The notes below the pieces were generated by a model that searched no databases, was not told the origin of the DNA, and saw only the letters and a list, made by a program, of their open reading frames with translations. This document shows, in pieces, positions 10,049 through 22,202 of a DNA stretch of 64,000 nt (position 1 is its first letter; every line of letters starts with the position of its first letter). The stretch comes from Cephalotrichum gorgonifer (lineage: Eukaryota > Ascomycota > Sordariomycetes > Microascales > Microascaceae): positions 410,716-474,715 of the forward strand of contig ONZQ02000016.1 of the NCBI GenBank assembly GCA_900312665.1, in the 5' to 3' direction. Position numbers and translations under genes: made by a program.

Positions 10049-10937
10049 TGGAGAGTTGGCAATGTGTGAAAAAGTGGAAGAAGGGAGGGAGTGAGTGTAT
10101 GTCGAAACAGGATACGATGTGTTGGGATGTAAGAAATGTCATGGAACCAGGCATGGTGTTTTTTGTTTCAAGAATTTGGCGTTCAGGAAGGCTCCCCATG
10201 CTTGGAAATAGCTCTACAAATACGAACGGGGGTACAAATATGAGTACTAGTAAGCATAAATAGTGTATAAACAAAAATTGTAGTCTATATAAATCAATCG
10301 TCCACCGCGTTCTCTGTTGAACTCCAGGTCTGTATCCTCGAGAAGCTTCGAGAGAGGGTTTTTCGACCTCATGTCGTGGCAAACCAAGTTGTTCCTTTCA
10401 GTACACCCTGAATACTATTTCGGTTTCTCTTACGTTTTCTTCCTTGGCCTCGTGAAAGGGTAGGAGGTTCCCTGTTTCCCCCATCAAGTCTCTCATCCAT
10501 CGGCCATCCACTTACATGGCTACACCACAAGAATGCGCGAGAGTAATAGCAGAGAAACGGTATAAATCACGACCTGATAGTTTTCTTCTCCACAAATCCA
10601 TGTTCTCTCCATTACTTAACACCTCGAGGTCTGCACAACTAATAAGCCAAAAGAGGAACACAAAAAAAGAAAAGGAAAAATAGGGTTAAGATATAAACCA
10701 AGAAAGGAAAGAAAAGAAAGTCTGCCTGTCTTCCTTGTCCACGGCCCCCGGGAGTCCATTCCCCATCTCATAGGCTCACCCTCCCCTAACCTCAAATATC
10801 TGCATACACACTCTTCCACGCCCGCACAGACGCACCTACTGCCTCTAGTACTCTCCGCATATTCAGAAGTTAGATGAAAGTAGTACTATACTCCAGGGGC
10901 CAGTGAAATGAGGCGGGAAAACCCGACAAGAGCAGGA
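10049..10937. other. Convergent intergenic region, no gene seen
   Basis: This 0.9-kb region holds the 3' flanks of the b561 gene (+) and the Thr-rich secreted protein gene (-). It contains several A-rich tracts (10250-10290, 10655-10720) that could serve 3' end formation. I see no coding potential. Confidence 0.45.
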
Positions 10938-12798
10938 TTAAAGCCCGTACCAGCCTCCCGCTTGCCAACAGGCCGTCGCGCTGGCCGAGTTGGTGATGGT
11001 CGTGTACTGGGTTTGCCTTTATTGTTCACTTCGTTAGCGTCTTGATTCTACTGCGTGGTGTGATGTTCTTCGGGCTAGGGGCTAAACACCGGAGCCGAAT
11101 CATGGCGCTTGGAAAGGAAGACACCAGATAGGGGAGGGATGGATGGTGTGAAACAAAAAAGGACGGGGCTCGGGACGGAGATAGAAAGCACAGCAAGAGG
11201 AGAAGAAAACTGTTACATACCCCACCCACACGGTCCCAGACGCATAAGACGTCACGTACACGAGGTTCGTCTGCGTGACCGCCGGCTGGTTCGGATTGAC
11301 AGTGATAACAGCCGGCCGGCCGCCGCCCTGGCAGACGGTCGTGGGAGCCGGGTTGCTATTTCCCCAATATCCGTTAGCAATCTGCGCGTCTCTACCCTTC
11401 TTCTCAACTTTTTCTCAACAGAATTACACTTACATTGTAGCAGTGACGGTAGCAAAAACGGCCTCGGTCGTCGTGCTCGGGGGTATGGTCGTGACCGAGG
11501 TCTGCGTGACAGTGAACGTCGTCTGCGTGACAGTGACGGTCTGTGCCGCGATGGCCGCCTCGTCGCGCCCTTCGAGGTCTCGCTTATCTGTTGTGGTGAG
11601 AGAGCGACCAGGTTAGCTTGGTCGTGCTCGAGTCCCCAGCCCGTGCGTCGGGGATAAGGAAGAAGAAGGGAAGGATAGGGGGGGCACATACTGGTGGGGT
11701 AATGGCACGAGGCCTGGGTCGTCTCCGTCGTTTGATATCGGCTGGTGACCTGCCCCTGCGTTTGCGTCCGCGTAACTGTTTCCTCAACCACCACAGTGGG
11801 CACGTTCCGGAAGTCTGTCACCGTCTGCGTCTCACCGGCGCCGCAGGGGGCCGTCACGGTCGAGGGGACGAGGATGAGGGTTACGGTCTGCTGGACGGTG
11901 GTCTGGACGGCTGCGCGGTGTTAGTGGGGCTTGCTACCTTGTCATTGAAGCCGGCGTTGGCTGCCGGCGGAGACACGGGAGGCATGGGGGCTACATACTG
12001 TGTGCACTCGGGGTGCTAGTGATGCCGATGACAACGGTGGGCGTCGCCTGCAAGAAGCCGCATTAGTTTAAACGCACGATCTCAGACACGAGGTTCTGGG
12101 GGTGAGGAGGTTGAGTGCATACAGTCACGGTCTCGGTCTCGGGGAACCCAACGGTAAGATTGATGGTTCGCTGCACCTGGATCTGGTTTCCGGCGATCTG
12201 GATCTTCCACTGCCCGGATGTCATGGACGAGTAGGGGATACCGCTACGATACGAAAGAGTCAGCACCTTTTTCAACAGAAGATGCCCTCATCCGTCTCCG
12301 CCACCCAATGTCCTATTATTGAGGTCGCTTCCGTCTCTATATCGAAGATTGGTCGGTGTGAAAGGGCGGGATCTGCCACAACATCACCGTGGTACCAGGA
12401 AAACTTACCATGTGGAAGTAACCTGCTGACCTTCCAGATTGGTGGGGATCGACGAGCACGAGTAGCGGTTCCCGTTGGGTGACACCAGCACCGGGTTGAT
12501 GTTCTCCGCCGCACATCCTAGTCTCACGGGTTAGACGGCTGGCCCGGAGAAACATCGCTCGAGTTCGGCGCGGTGGACTCCCACACTAGGACCCTTCCGA
12601 CTGGACGGCAGTTGAGTCGGCGAGAGCAGGCTTACCTTGGAAGACAGTGACGAAGCCAAAGTATGAGTTGGACGATGCGTCGATGTAGTAGTCACCCCCA
12701 TTGGCGTAGTCAATCCCATAGCTGGTACACTGCTGTCCCATAACCCGGACCGCCAGCACCGCAAAGAGCAAAAAGAACGACCTGAACATGGTTGCCAT
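10938..12798 (-). CDS. Secreted Thr/Val-rich protein with Cys-containing N-terminal domain, function unknown
   Basis: Eight exons (12798-12636, 12517-12409, 12243-12123, 12047-11999, 11910-11692, 11587-11434, 11355-11221, 11016-10938) join in phase to 342 residues. Residues 1-22 are a signal peptide (ending VRVMGQ). Residues 23-125 form a Cys-containing globular unit (YANGGDYYIDASSNSYFGF; then CAAENINPVLVSPNGNRYSC) seen in many fungal secreted proteins; I believe it is the DUF7908-like family, from memory. The rest is low-complexity, rich in T-V-T-x-T, with sparse cysteines. It ends TACWQAGGWYGL, with no hydrophobic tail, so a GPI anchor is unlikely. This fits a cell-wall or extracellular protein. 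The final acceptor (AAAG) is weak but is the one that gives a conserved-looking end. Seven introns in 1.9 kb is dense for these fungi. Confidence 0.72.
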
Positions 12799-15700
12799 AT
12801 TTCAAGCTTGTCTCACCGCTCTTCGTGTCTCTCAATTAAGTATAAGTGCTTATGCAATAAGAGAAAAAGGGGGGGGAAGGAACGAAACAATAAGAACGAG
12901 CTGTCCAAGACTGTGTCGGCCAAAACTGGCGTATTAGGAGAACGAGAGTGAACAAGATAATACCACGCCTTTTTCGGAAAAAAAGAGTTCCAGAGTTTCC
13001 CACACGCTGAGAAGGCCAGAGTTGGAATGAGCTCGACTATTATAACTGAGAAGGTCTGAAAAAAAAAACACCTCCCCCTCCCTCGGCTCAATATCGAGAC
13101 GGCGGGAGGAGGGGGAGGAGCGGGAAGTACAACAGGCGTTGCGCTTGCCTCGTGGAAGAGCCACAAAAAACAACCGGGAAAAATAAAGATGCCAGGACAG
13201 AATATGTCATATATTGCAAAATATAGTGAAGATAGCCAGGAATAGCAAGCGAATATTCAAACCGGAGGTGAGCCTGTCCCTCGCCTCGTGTGATATCCGG
13301 CTGTCATGACCCCTCGTTCCGGACTTGATATCTCTCTCTCCACTGACCAGGTGAGCCTCTGGCCTCTCGCCGAAAGAGCCATATTGGATACGGCACACGG
13401 GTCTATATTGCTCCCAATTCAGCCTGTGTCGAGCACGGTTACCAGGAATCAAGACGTCCGCTCAGATCGGATGGGAAACAGGGCATACTTACATGGAAAC
13501 GGAAAAGCGAGGAGGATAAAGGTAAAGCTATTGTTTAGACACCACAGAAACATCAACACAGCACCGACCAGGGGGGTTTTACCGGAACCCGGACTGCCGG
13601 GTTATTGCAATCAACCCTAATCAATGCCGGTGTCCGATGGGCAGGGAAGAGATGGGTAGTAGTTGCGCGCCTGCCACGAGGTGCTGACGGTGTATATGGA
13701 TGATTGCGAGTCCCACAAGTCGGTCGGAAGTACGTGTATGCACGACTCGGCGAAGGGTCCGGTTTTCCCGGAAGTGCTTAACGGGGCGACGGAGTGCAAG
13801 CCCCGTTAGGATTAGAAAACTTGGGCTATGGGGTTTCTAGACAGAATGATATCCTTAGCGTGCGGCGGGTTCGATTTGTGGGCTACCGCGGACTGTATTC
13901 GTGATATCGTCATAGCCGAGGCTTGCAGGACTTAGATTCAGCGACCAGCCGTTCTATAGCCCCTACTAAAAAAAGGGGGGGGGGGGGGTTACATCCGAGA
14001 ATAGCATCTCTATCTAACGATAGATTGAACCAGGGCGCGAGGTAGGCATGCTGAGCTGCACATACGGAGCAAAGTCCGTTTAAAAGGAAAAGTACGAGAT
14101 GGGCATAACCCGTATCACCAGCCATGAGCTAACGCGCAGTGGCCCCTTGCGTCGGGCATATAAGATGGGGTGGGGTGGTGTGTATGGGTATGGCCGTTCC
14201 TGACAAATATCTGGACCGATGAAAGACTAGGCACTGATAAATGGCCAGCAAGCAGGACTTGGAGTGGCTAGTTTAGACTTTAGAAAAGAGACTTGGCACT
14301 CATGTTGACCCGAGGATAGGTGATGAGTGTGCTCACTCATATAATCTTCGGCCCCACTCCTACACACCGTGATAATCGGGCATTTTCGGCGGGTCGTTAA
14401 TATGTAGAAATATAGAGGTTGCCACCCACGACTTGTGTGTACGCGACGTCTGTGTGCCGATTCGACCCTCGACAGGGATGTGCATGTGTAAACGAGAGGC
14501 GGAAGTGAAGGGAGAGGGATGCGGGCCGACATGAGGATATGAAGGAGGGAGAGAATAGGGTCTGCTAGTCTGTTCTGCTGTTTCGTCAGATACATCAAGG
14601 GGTGACATCCTGTTGATTTTGGTGCCGTGAATGGATAACATGGCTGGAGAGGAGTACATGCAGTCCCGGACGGTGACTAGATGGGCGTTTTGGGACTCCC
14701 GACGGTCAGGGAATCAACACCAAAGCCAAGAGCTGACGGGAAAGGAACGTGGGTAATGCGCCTGGCAGCGAATGAATGTTTACGCAGGAAGACGAGGGAG
14801 TTTCGACTCGGGGCAACGGTACTCGGACTTCGCCCCGGATTCCCCAAAGGATCGGGAAGACGAGTAGAGGGTCTAAGCCAGACAGCGGGCCTTTCATCCA
14901 GCGGCTGAGCCGAAGCTGCATCCAAGTGTGCGTCCTCGCGAAAGGAACGGGATTCGCCCTTGCCGGTAGCGGTAGCTGTAGCGGCCGAGGGAAGCCGAAA
15001 CTGCCGAGAAGAACAACTTCTACACGTCCAGCGAGGATTGTCCGAATTCTAGGTTGGATGCGCAACAAGGCATGGACGGAGCTGCCAGGTGCGCGCGGCC
15101 AAACCTGACACCAAGGCAGTGAAGCAGGAGGGGAGGCCAAGGTGGGGGCAAGAGGCAAGAATCAGGATGGGGAGGCAGGCGGTTGCTCAAACAAACAAGG
15201 TCAAGGGCCGGAATGGCGGGACGCGGAAGACAAGCTATCACGGGAAGCATATTAAAGACGAGGGCCGACAACTGAGGTGCCGGCGCCGCCATTATCGCGC
15301 CGTCGGCGTTCATGCACGAGTGTGGATGGTATATGTGGGCTAGCTTGTCTAACCGGACGCCACGCCTGGCTCCGTGATTACCGTCTGCGGAGATGCAAGC
15401 CCCGGGAGGATGATGAGCCGGATTACTCCTGGCGAGGCGCGAATAATCGTACGTCGGACTCAATGGGGGTTTCCCGCTGCTAGCAAGCAGTGTTGAAAGG
15501 GTTTGGAGGGCGCTCTGCTCCCCAATGTCGACACTTGTCTCTCCACTGGCGCTCAATCGAACCACAAGGTGGTGGCAAGTTGATTCTCCAAGAGACCACG
15601 GCTAAGTAGCCCAAATAACCGTGTCTCGGCATGACGCGTTCTGCGGATGCCCACTTGGGTCATCAAAGGCTTGCCCCTAAAGCCAGGCTCAAAAGGTGAG

Positions 15701-18700
15701 GAGGGAGGAGAGAGCTTCTTCCCCAACCTAGCGCGAATCCAATCAACTAGACAAGAATGGTAGCTTCGTTAAAGAGAAATGCTCGTGCTCGGGGGACCAC
15801 ACCTGGACTTTTGGTGCGGCTGTGCCTAACTTCAGGCCGAGGGGGCGGCAGGGGATGATGCTCGCGTATACCCCCCACTACGCCCCGTATTCTGGCTCGC
15901 CACTCCATTCGCCAATGGGGCGGCTGAGACCGGATTGATCTTTCCCTCGGCGACCGAATTGATCCATCCCGCAGCTCATGATAGGCCGTGCGTTGAACAG
16001 CCCGACGATCCGGGCGGTGGGGGGGCATGAAGATGGGAGGCTCGGATAATCGGGACAGGGGGAGATGGGAAGGTGAGATTGGGAAAGGAAGTAGAGTGCT
16101 AGCCATTCTTTGGATTGCATTTGTTGTACAGGGGGAAGTATAAGCCTGGTGGTGGTAGGACCGATCCGGTCGAATTGGGTTCCATGAGCGAGACGGCGGA
16201 GATGCTGGCGATGAGATCAATCGAGCATTTGCAAGTCCTCCCGGAAGTATGCGGTGGTACTTGGGTTGAAAGCATATTAAGTCTTCTGATGGGGAGAACC
16301 CATGCTATGGGGTACGGCGATGGAAAAGAGGGCCGCGAGCGTAATATTTGGGATTCAGAGTGATGGTGATGCTTGGTGTCGACTTCCTTCCACGATCAGG
16401 GCCGATGGTGGGGCGGGTCATTCAAGTATGCAAATGAGTACATTCGGAGAATTCGCAAGTCCAAGTCGGAGCCTGGTTTGTCAGCTGTCCAAGCCTGTCC
16501 CCAGCTGGCGTTGTACAGCAGAACCCGTCATGATAAGCGATAGCCAACCCGGCTTACGTAATACCAGCTCCACCTTTAACCGCAAACCTCCCGTCCTTCC
16601 TATTTTTGGCGTCTCTGTCGGCCGCCACGACCATCCCGCGCCGGGACCGGCTTATCAACTCCCAATTCTGCCGTACCGCGCAGCGTCTTTGCCGTTACAA
16701 TTTAACCGCCATATCTAGCGGATGCCCATCTGCGGTGCCGAATGACACCCGGACCTCTCGCCCCCCTCCCTTTCTCGTTTCAGCACCAGCATCTGCAGGC
16801 TCACCCACTCCTCCCCGCCCGTCGGATCAGGAACGGGACAGAGATATATTTCATTTAGCCCGTGTCGGTGTCGGGGCCTGACAGGGATGGGAAATGGCGC
16901 CACCATCCCTGCAGAGCATGTCGAGGGCGGAGCCAAGTCAGAGACACAGTCAGATCTGTGACTTGCTTGGCTAGTCAACGACCAAGACTTCCGAGTGGAT
17001 GGGTGGTGGCTCGGAGTATCAGCGGTGGACGGACCGCTTCCGTCTATTCTCCACACATGTAGGGGTTTACAACAATCCCTAACCCTGGATCCTTATCTGG
17101 CCCCCCTTGCTATGCTTTCACCGTTAAGCACTGGCAGCGGGGATTTCTTTTGTCATCGGTTGCGTCCCTGAGCAGTCCCGCATTTCCTCAGGGGTCACCC
17201 GCAGTCCTCCCAACAATGGTGCCACCAATGGACGGGGCACCGTTGTTGCTTGGCCAGGGTGTCTTGGCTGGGCCTCTGGCCGAGTCTTGGCTCTTCGAGT
17301 TGAGGCCAGAAGGCTTTTTTTTAATACTCCCTCTTCCCCCTTGCCTGAAGTATCGTGGGATCTAGTCCCGCCCCCCGCCCTTTATCCCAAGCAACGCAAG
17401 TCTGAACGCTGGTAACGAGATACTCGGACTCGCTTCAGCCGTCCCCTAAAAATAGTCTGCTTGGCTGCACATTATATCAAGAACAAATTGCACAGAGTCA
17501 GCTACTCTCGCGTTCTTCTGGGATACGAATGCCGGCTTACACCGCCAAGGGAGAGCTTCAAGCTCCCCACCGGCCCACATTGTGTCATGATGCCCCCGCT
17601 TGATCGATGGGTGGGCGGAAAACGCCTATCCCCCTCCTCCATCTCCCGGAACACGAACCCTGCCAGTTACGAATCCCGGAAGCTGCTACCTCCTCGATCC
17701 CTCCCGCCTCCCTCGCCCTCCCTCTTGCGCACAACATAAACTGGATCTCGTCAGAACTCGGCGTCCCAAACCCCTCCCACGGCACATACATCCCGCCGCT
17801 CTCTATTTTCTCGCGCCATCGGCGTCTTTTGCGCTCCATCGACCTTCTCGTCTCCAGTCCCCCCAATCTATGCCGCCTCTGCTGTATAGACTCCCCATCG
17901 GCTTCCAATATCCATTGCCGTCCATGGATGTTGCGCCATGACCTGAATCCTGGGCACCGGGCCTCAACCCGCCCCTTCGCCCCCTCTTTCCCACACCCGC
18001 ACCAACGCCGGGCCTCTGCACGGCTCCGGCTCTTCTTGCTATTTCTAGGTTCTAATCTCGCTACACTTGCCCGCAATGTTCCATCTCGTCATTCATGCGC
18101 TTCCTTTTCTCAGCTCTTCTATTGCCTCTCCCAGTGCATGACCCTACAATCTCGTTTCCCCTTCTGCGGCTGTCCTGTACCCCGACCAACATGGCTGCAT
18201 GAGCATCAGCGAAGCCCCTCCCCCAGGAACTTTCTCAACCCTCCGCATATTCCATGGTCCGTGAGTCGGGTTGTCCTGCACGCTCCATTGAGTATCTTGC
18301 AGCGCCACGCTGCGACTCAAGTAAATCGGCGGCGAGTTGCCACGTCCGTGGGCCTCTCCACAGGCACCAAAGCGCCGTCCCGTCTTTCCAGAAATTTGGC
18401 GACGGGGATATGATTGGAGCGCTGGAGCGTTACATTGCAGCGTAGCGCGCAGAAAGACCGACGATCACTTCGCCCACGGGAGAGCGCCCATCGGATTGCA
18501 ACCTCGCCTGGACCCTTGTCTTGTCGACTAATATCCCGTCTCACTCGAACACTGTCGGCCAGCCAGCCATAACATACCGCCCACACGTTAAAGCTTCGGC
18601 TGGTGGCGAGGAGGCCGCTTCATATCAACAAGGCATGAACTACTGCCAAACCAGCGCTTACGTACGTATCATTTTATAAACCAACCTAACAATAGAAATC

Positions 18701-19776
18701 CGGCCACTCCAGATATTAGCTGAAAGATATGGTATGACCTTTGTTGTATGACAAGACACAGCCGCCATCGTTTGCTTCCCGTCTCCTTGGATCCTTCTAG
18801 GTAATTTTGTAGGTAGTCATGTAGATGAAGGATGAGGATCCTATTACCGAAGCTTGGACACTTTTCCTTGCCTCTTTGTGGAACAGAGTCTCTGGGGCAG
18901 TGCGCATTTCGGGGGGATCGGCGATCATATCTAAGCCGACTATTGACCCGGACCCGAAGTGACATCGGGGAGAATTGATCAGGGGAAAGAAAGCGGTTGC
19001 CAAGACCTTGCTCACTCTCTTCTTCTTCGAATTTCTCTTTTCATTTACTTGAAGATAGGGATTGAGGAGCCGCGATTCGCCAGCTATCTGCCGGAGGTTT
19101 CTATTCCTCCCTTCAGCTCTTACCCAGATTGTAACCCTCATAGATGATGTTAATGGAAAAGGGTTACATTCTCGGAAGGATTTCATCTGTCACCTTTTAC
19201 TCATACGACGTCCAACATATTGAACAGACTCGAGTCTCTATGCAATTTTCTTTTTCTTTCACCGGGTTTCACTTCTGTGGAGCGGGAACTGTATAGCGCT
19301 CGGGCCTTGGGATGAGGAATCATATGCGAGGAAGATTTTTTTTCGTCTGGAACATGGGAACAACCGTCCTTGCCATGCACTCCTAAAGGGGACTGGAGGG
19401 CGGGATGGGGAAGAAAGGGGGGGGGGACATCAGCGAGCCTGGCTGTGCTCTGGGCGCACGGCATGAACCGGGATGACATATTGACTTGAGATCCAAGTGA
19501 GCCATCTAAATCCCTGTTCTCGCTCTTTGGATGTGCTGCGCGCCCACGCTTCCCCGGAACGCGTGTAAACTCCCGGGGTGTGTCGCCGGATTCCCGTCCG
19601 GGAATCTATATATATACCAGTCCTTCTTCCCGAACTCTTACCGTCACTGGCTTTATGTCAGGCGCCATTCCACTCCCCCCCTTCTCCCGAAGCTCCTTTC
19701 CTACCCTTGCCTTCTCCCTTGCCCTTTTCTTCTCTGGCACTTAAGGCTTTTAAAGAAGAAAGGGAAAGCAGCCAAA
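12799..19776. other. About 7 kb gene-free interval between divergent genes
   Basis: I find no reading frame here with fungal codon bias or a recognisable motif, no tRNA and no mobile-element domain. Local landmarks are an A-run at 13061-13070, a G-run near 13975-13988 and a palindrome plus TATA box at 19589-19616 in front of the laccase. Base composition looks similar to intergenic DNA elsewhere rather than AT-rich, so heavy mutational decay is not obvious. It may hold long-range promoters or unannotated non-coding RNAs. Confidence 0.45.
19589..19616 (+). promoter_or_regulatory. Laccase promoter: perfect inverted repeat followed by TATA box
   Basis: A perfect inverted repeat GATTCCCG-TC-CGGGAATC (19589-19606) abuts TATATATATA (19607-19616), about 160 bp before the laccase ATG. 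Two more CCGG-centred sites lie just upstream (TTCCCCGGAA near 19551 and CTCCCGGGG near 19570). CCG/CGG half-sites in inverted order are what Zn2Cys6 dimers bind, so this is a plausible operator (inference). Confidence 0.6.
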
Positions 19777-22202
19777 ATGCATTCCCCAAGTCTCCTCAGG
19801 AGTGCCCTGTCCGGCCTTGCCCTGGGCTCTGCCGTCCTCGGCGAGCCGATTCCCCACAAGGTAGTTCCCCAGCTCAAGCCCAGGCAGACCATCATCCCCG
19901 GTGGTAAGCCATGTGGCGAGCATGGACCGACGAACAGGGGGTGCTGGATGAACAACTGGACGATCGACAAGGAGAACGAGATCGACCCGCCTCCGGCGTT
20001 TGTAAGTGGCTGCCCCTCGACCCGTGTTTTGGGGAGGGATGATCCGAGGTTCGTAGAAACATGGCTAACCGTTTCTAACCCGTAGAAAAATTGGGAGTAT
20101 GACTTATACATCACGAATGAGACAGCGTGGGAAGGTCCTGATGGCGTGGTGAAGCCTGCCATGCTTGTCAATGGTACGTCGTTCAGTGGCCTCTGACTTT
20201 TCCCATATCCACCCTCCCACTACTGCAGCCTCTGCTGCGACTGGAATGTACAATCTGAGATTTTTGGTTGAAGACCTTTGGCTAACACTGTATTCTAGGT
20301 GGTTTCCCGGGACCTACTATCGAAGCTAGTAAGAGCAATCCTCCCCGTTCTCCCGTCTGACTTCATCCGCGGCCCTCGGCTCCAGTTCAATTGAGGTCAA
20401 TATTCAATCTGAAATTCCTGCCCGAGGAGCCGGACCTTGTGTCTTCAGCGTTTCCCGATTCTTAACACGAGGTATTATGGGACGCTGGAAAAGAGATTCT
20501 AACAGAAGTCTTGAAATGTAGACTGGGGTGATTACGTCGTCGTGAACGTGCACAATCAGCTTCAAGACAACGGGTACGTTTCGTTTTTTTTTCCCCTCTT
20601 CATTATCGCCCGCTTAAGGTGGCTGTCAGCTTATCTTGACATCCACCCGTTACCCCCCCCCCCCCCCCCCCCCGGCCCTCATATATTGCCCAGGTTCGCG
20701 CCACCGGTTTTCTCGGCTAAAACATCCAACTAATTTGACTTCTTTCCTGTTTTAGAACGTCCATACATTGGCATGGAATCAGGCAGATCGGAGAGAGCGA
20801 CCAGGACGGCGCGAACGGCGTCACGGAATGCCCCATCCCGCCTGGGACAACCAAGACGTACGCGTTCCATGTCGTTCAATACGGCACCTCCTGGTGGCAC
20901 AGCCATTACTCCTCCCAGTACGGGAATGGCGTCGTGGGCGCCATGGTCGTCAATGGCCCTGCCACGGCCAACTACGACATCGATCTCGGACCATGTGAGT
21001 GACCCCTACGCTCCCTCCGGCTCCTACGCTGTTTTTACTAACCCGCCTGCCTAAAATTAGACATAATCACAGACTATTATCACCAGGGAGCAGATCTCCT
21101 CCAGCGTATCGCAGAGCTCCCATCCGGCGGACCACCCGATGCCGAGAACATCCTCTTCCGTGGCAAGGGGAAGCACAAGTCTGGCACGGGCGGCTCGTAC
21201 GATCGGCTAGTCCTCACGCCCGGCAAGACTCACCGCGTGCGCCTCATCAACACGAGCGTCGACAACTCCTTCACCGTCAGCCTCGTGGGCCACTCGATGA
21301 AGATCATCCAGATCGACATGGTGCCCGTCGAGCCCGACACGCGCGACCACATCTTCCTCGCCGTCGGCCAGCGGTACGACGTCATCATCGAGGCTAACAA
21401 GGACGTGGGCAACTACTGGTTCAACGCGACGCTCCAGTCCTCCGGCTCGTGCGGCGTGTGCAATAATGCCTACCCTGCCGCCATCTTCTCATACGAGGGC
21501 GCCGACCAGAACGCTCTCCCCACGGACAGGGGCACGCCCATCACGGCAACCTGCGACGGCGAGAAGGGTCTCGTCCCGTACCTAAGACGGGTGCTCGACC
21601 CGGCCGACTTCCACGCCGAGGAACTCAACATCAACCTCACGCAGCCCGAGGTGGACTTCCGCGGGACGGTGTTCCGGTGGGAGATCAACGACGTGGACAT
21701 CGACATCGAGTGGGACCACCCGATCCTTGAGTACGTCTACGAGGGCAACGTGCAGTGGAACCCCAAGGCGAACATCATCGAGATCCCCGACGCCGACGTC
21801 TGGACGTACTGGATCATTCAGAACAACTTCTTCATCCCCCACCCCGTCCACCTGCACGGCCACGACTTCCTGGTCCTTGGGTCCGGCACGGGCCGCTTCA
21901 ACCGCGACACCCACTTCAGCCAGCTCGAGTTCAACAACCCCGTCCGGAGGGACGTTGAGCAGATCCCCGGCAGCGGGTGGCTCGTCATCGCCTTCTACAC
22001 GGACAACCCCGGCGCCTGGCTCCTGCACTGCCACATCGGGTGGCATGTGAGCCAGGGCTTCGGGATGCAGTTCCTGGAGAGGGCGTCGGAGATCAATCGC
22101 CTGATGAACCTGAACCAGATGGTGCCGAACTGTGATGCCTGGAGGGCTTACGCGCCGACGAACCCGTGGCTGCCGAAGCTGGATTCCGGGCTTAAGAAGT
22201 AG
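19777..22202 (+). CDS. Secreted ascomycete laccase (multicopper oxidase)
   Basis: Six exons (19777-20001, 20086-20173, 20299-20328, 20522-20573, 20756-20994, 21061-22202) give 591 residues. Laccases oxidise phenols and aromatic amines while reducing O2 to water. A signal peptide (MHSPSLLRSALSGLALGSAV) is followed by a short propeptide ending KPRQ. All four copper motifs are intact: HWHG (136-139), HSHY (180-183), HPVHLHGHD (472-480) and HCHIGWH (534-540). The T1 axial position, ten residues after Cys535, is Phe545. The protein ends DSGLKK: DSGL/V is the conserved processed C-terminus of ascomycete laccases, so only two residues would be trimmed. Every exon join keeps phase. Intron 4 holds a run of about 19 C. 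Divergent neighbour: the Thr-rich secreted protein, 7 kb away. Confidence 0.93.

Noticed and set aside
13975..13988. G-run as a possible assembly or regulatory mark
   Set aside because: Homopolymers also occur at 20657 (C) and 59762 (G), so nothing specific can be concluded.
15747..16220. 157-codon minus-strand frame in the 7-kb gap
   Set aside because: It is Pro/Ser/Arg-rich without any motif and has no splice or promoter context; typical chance frame.
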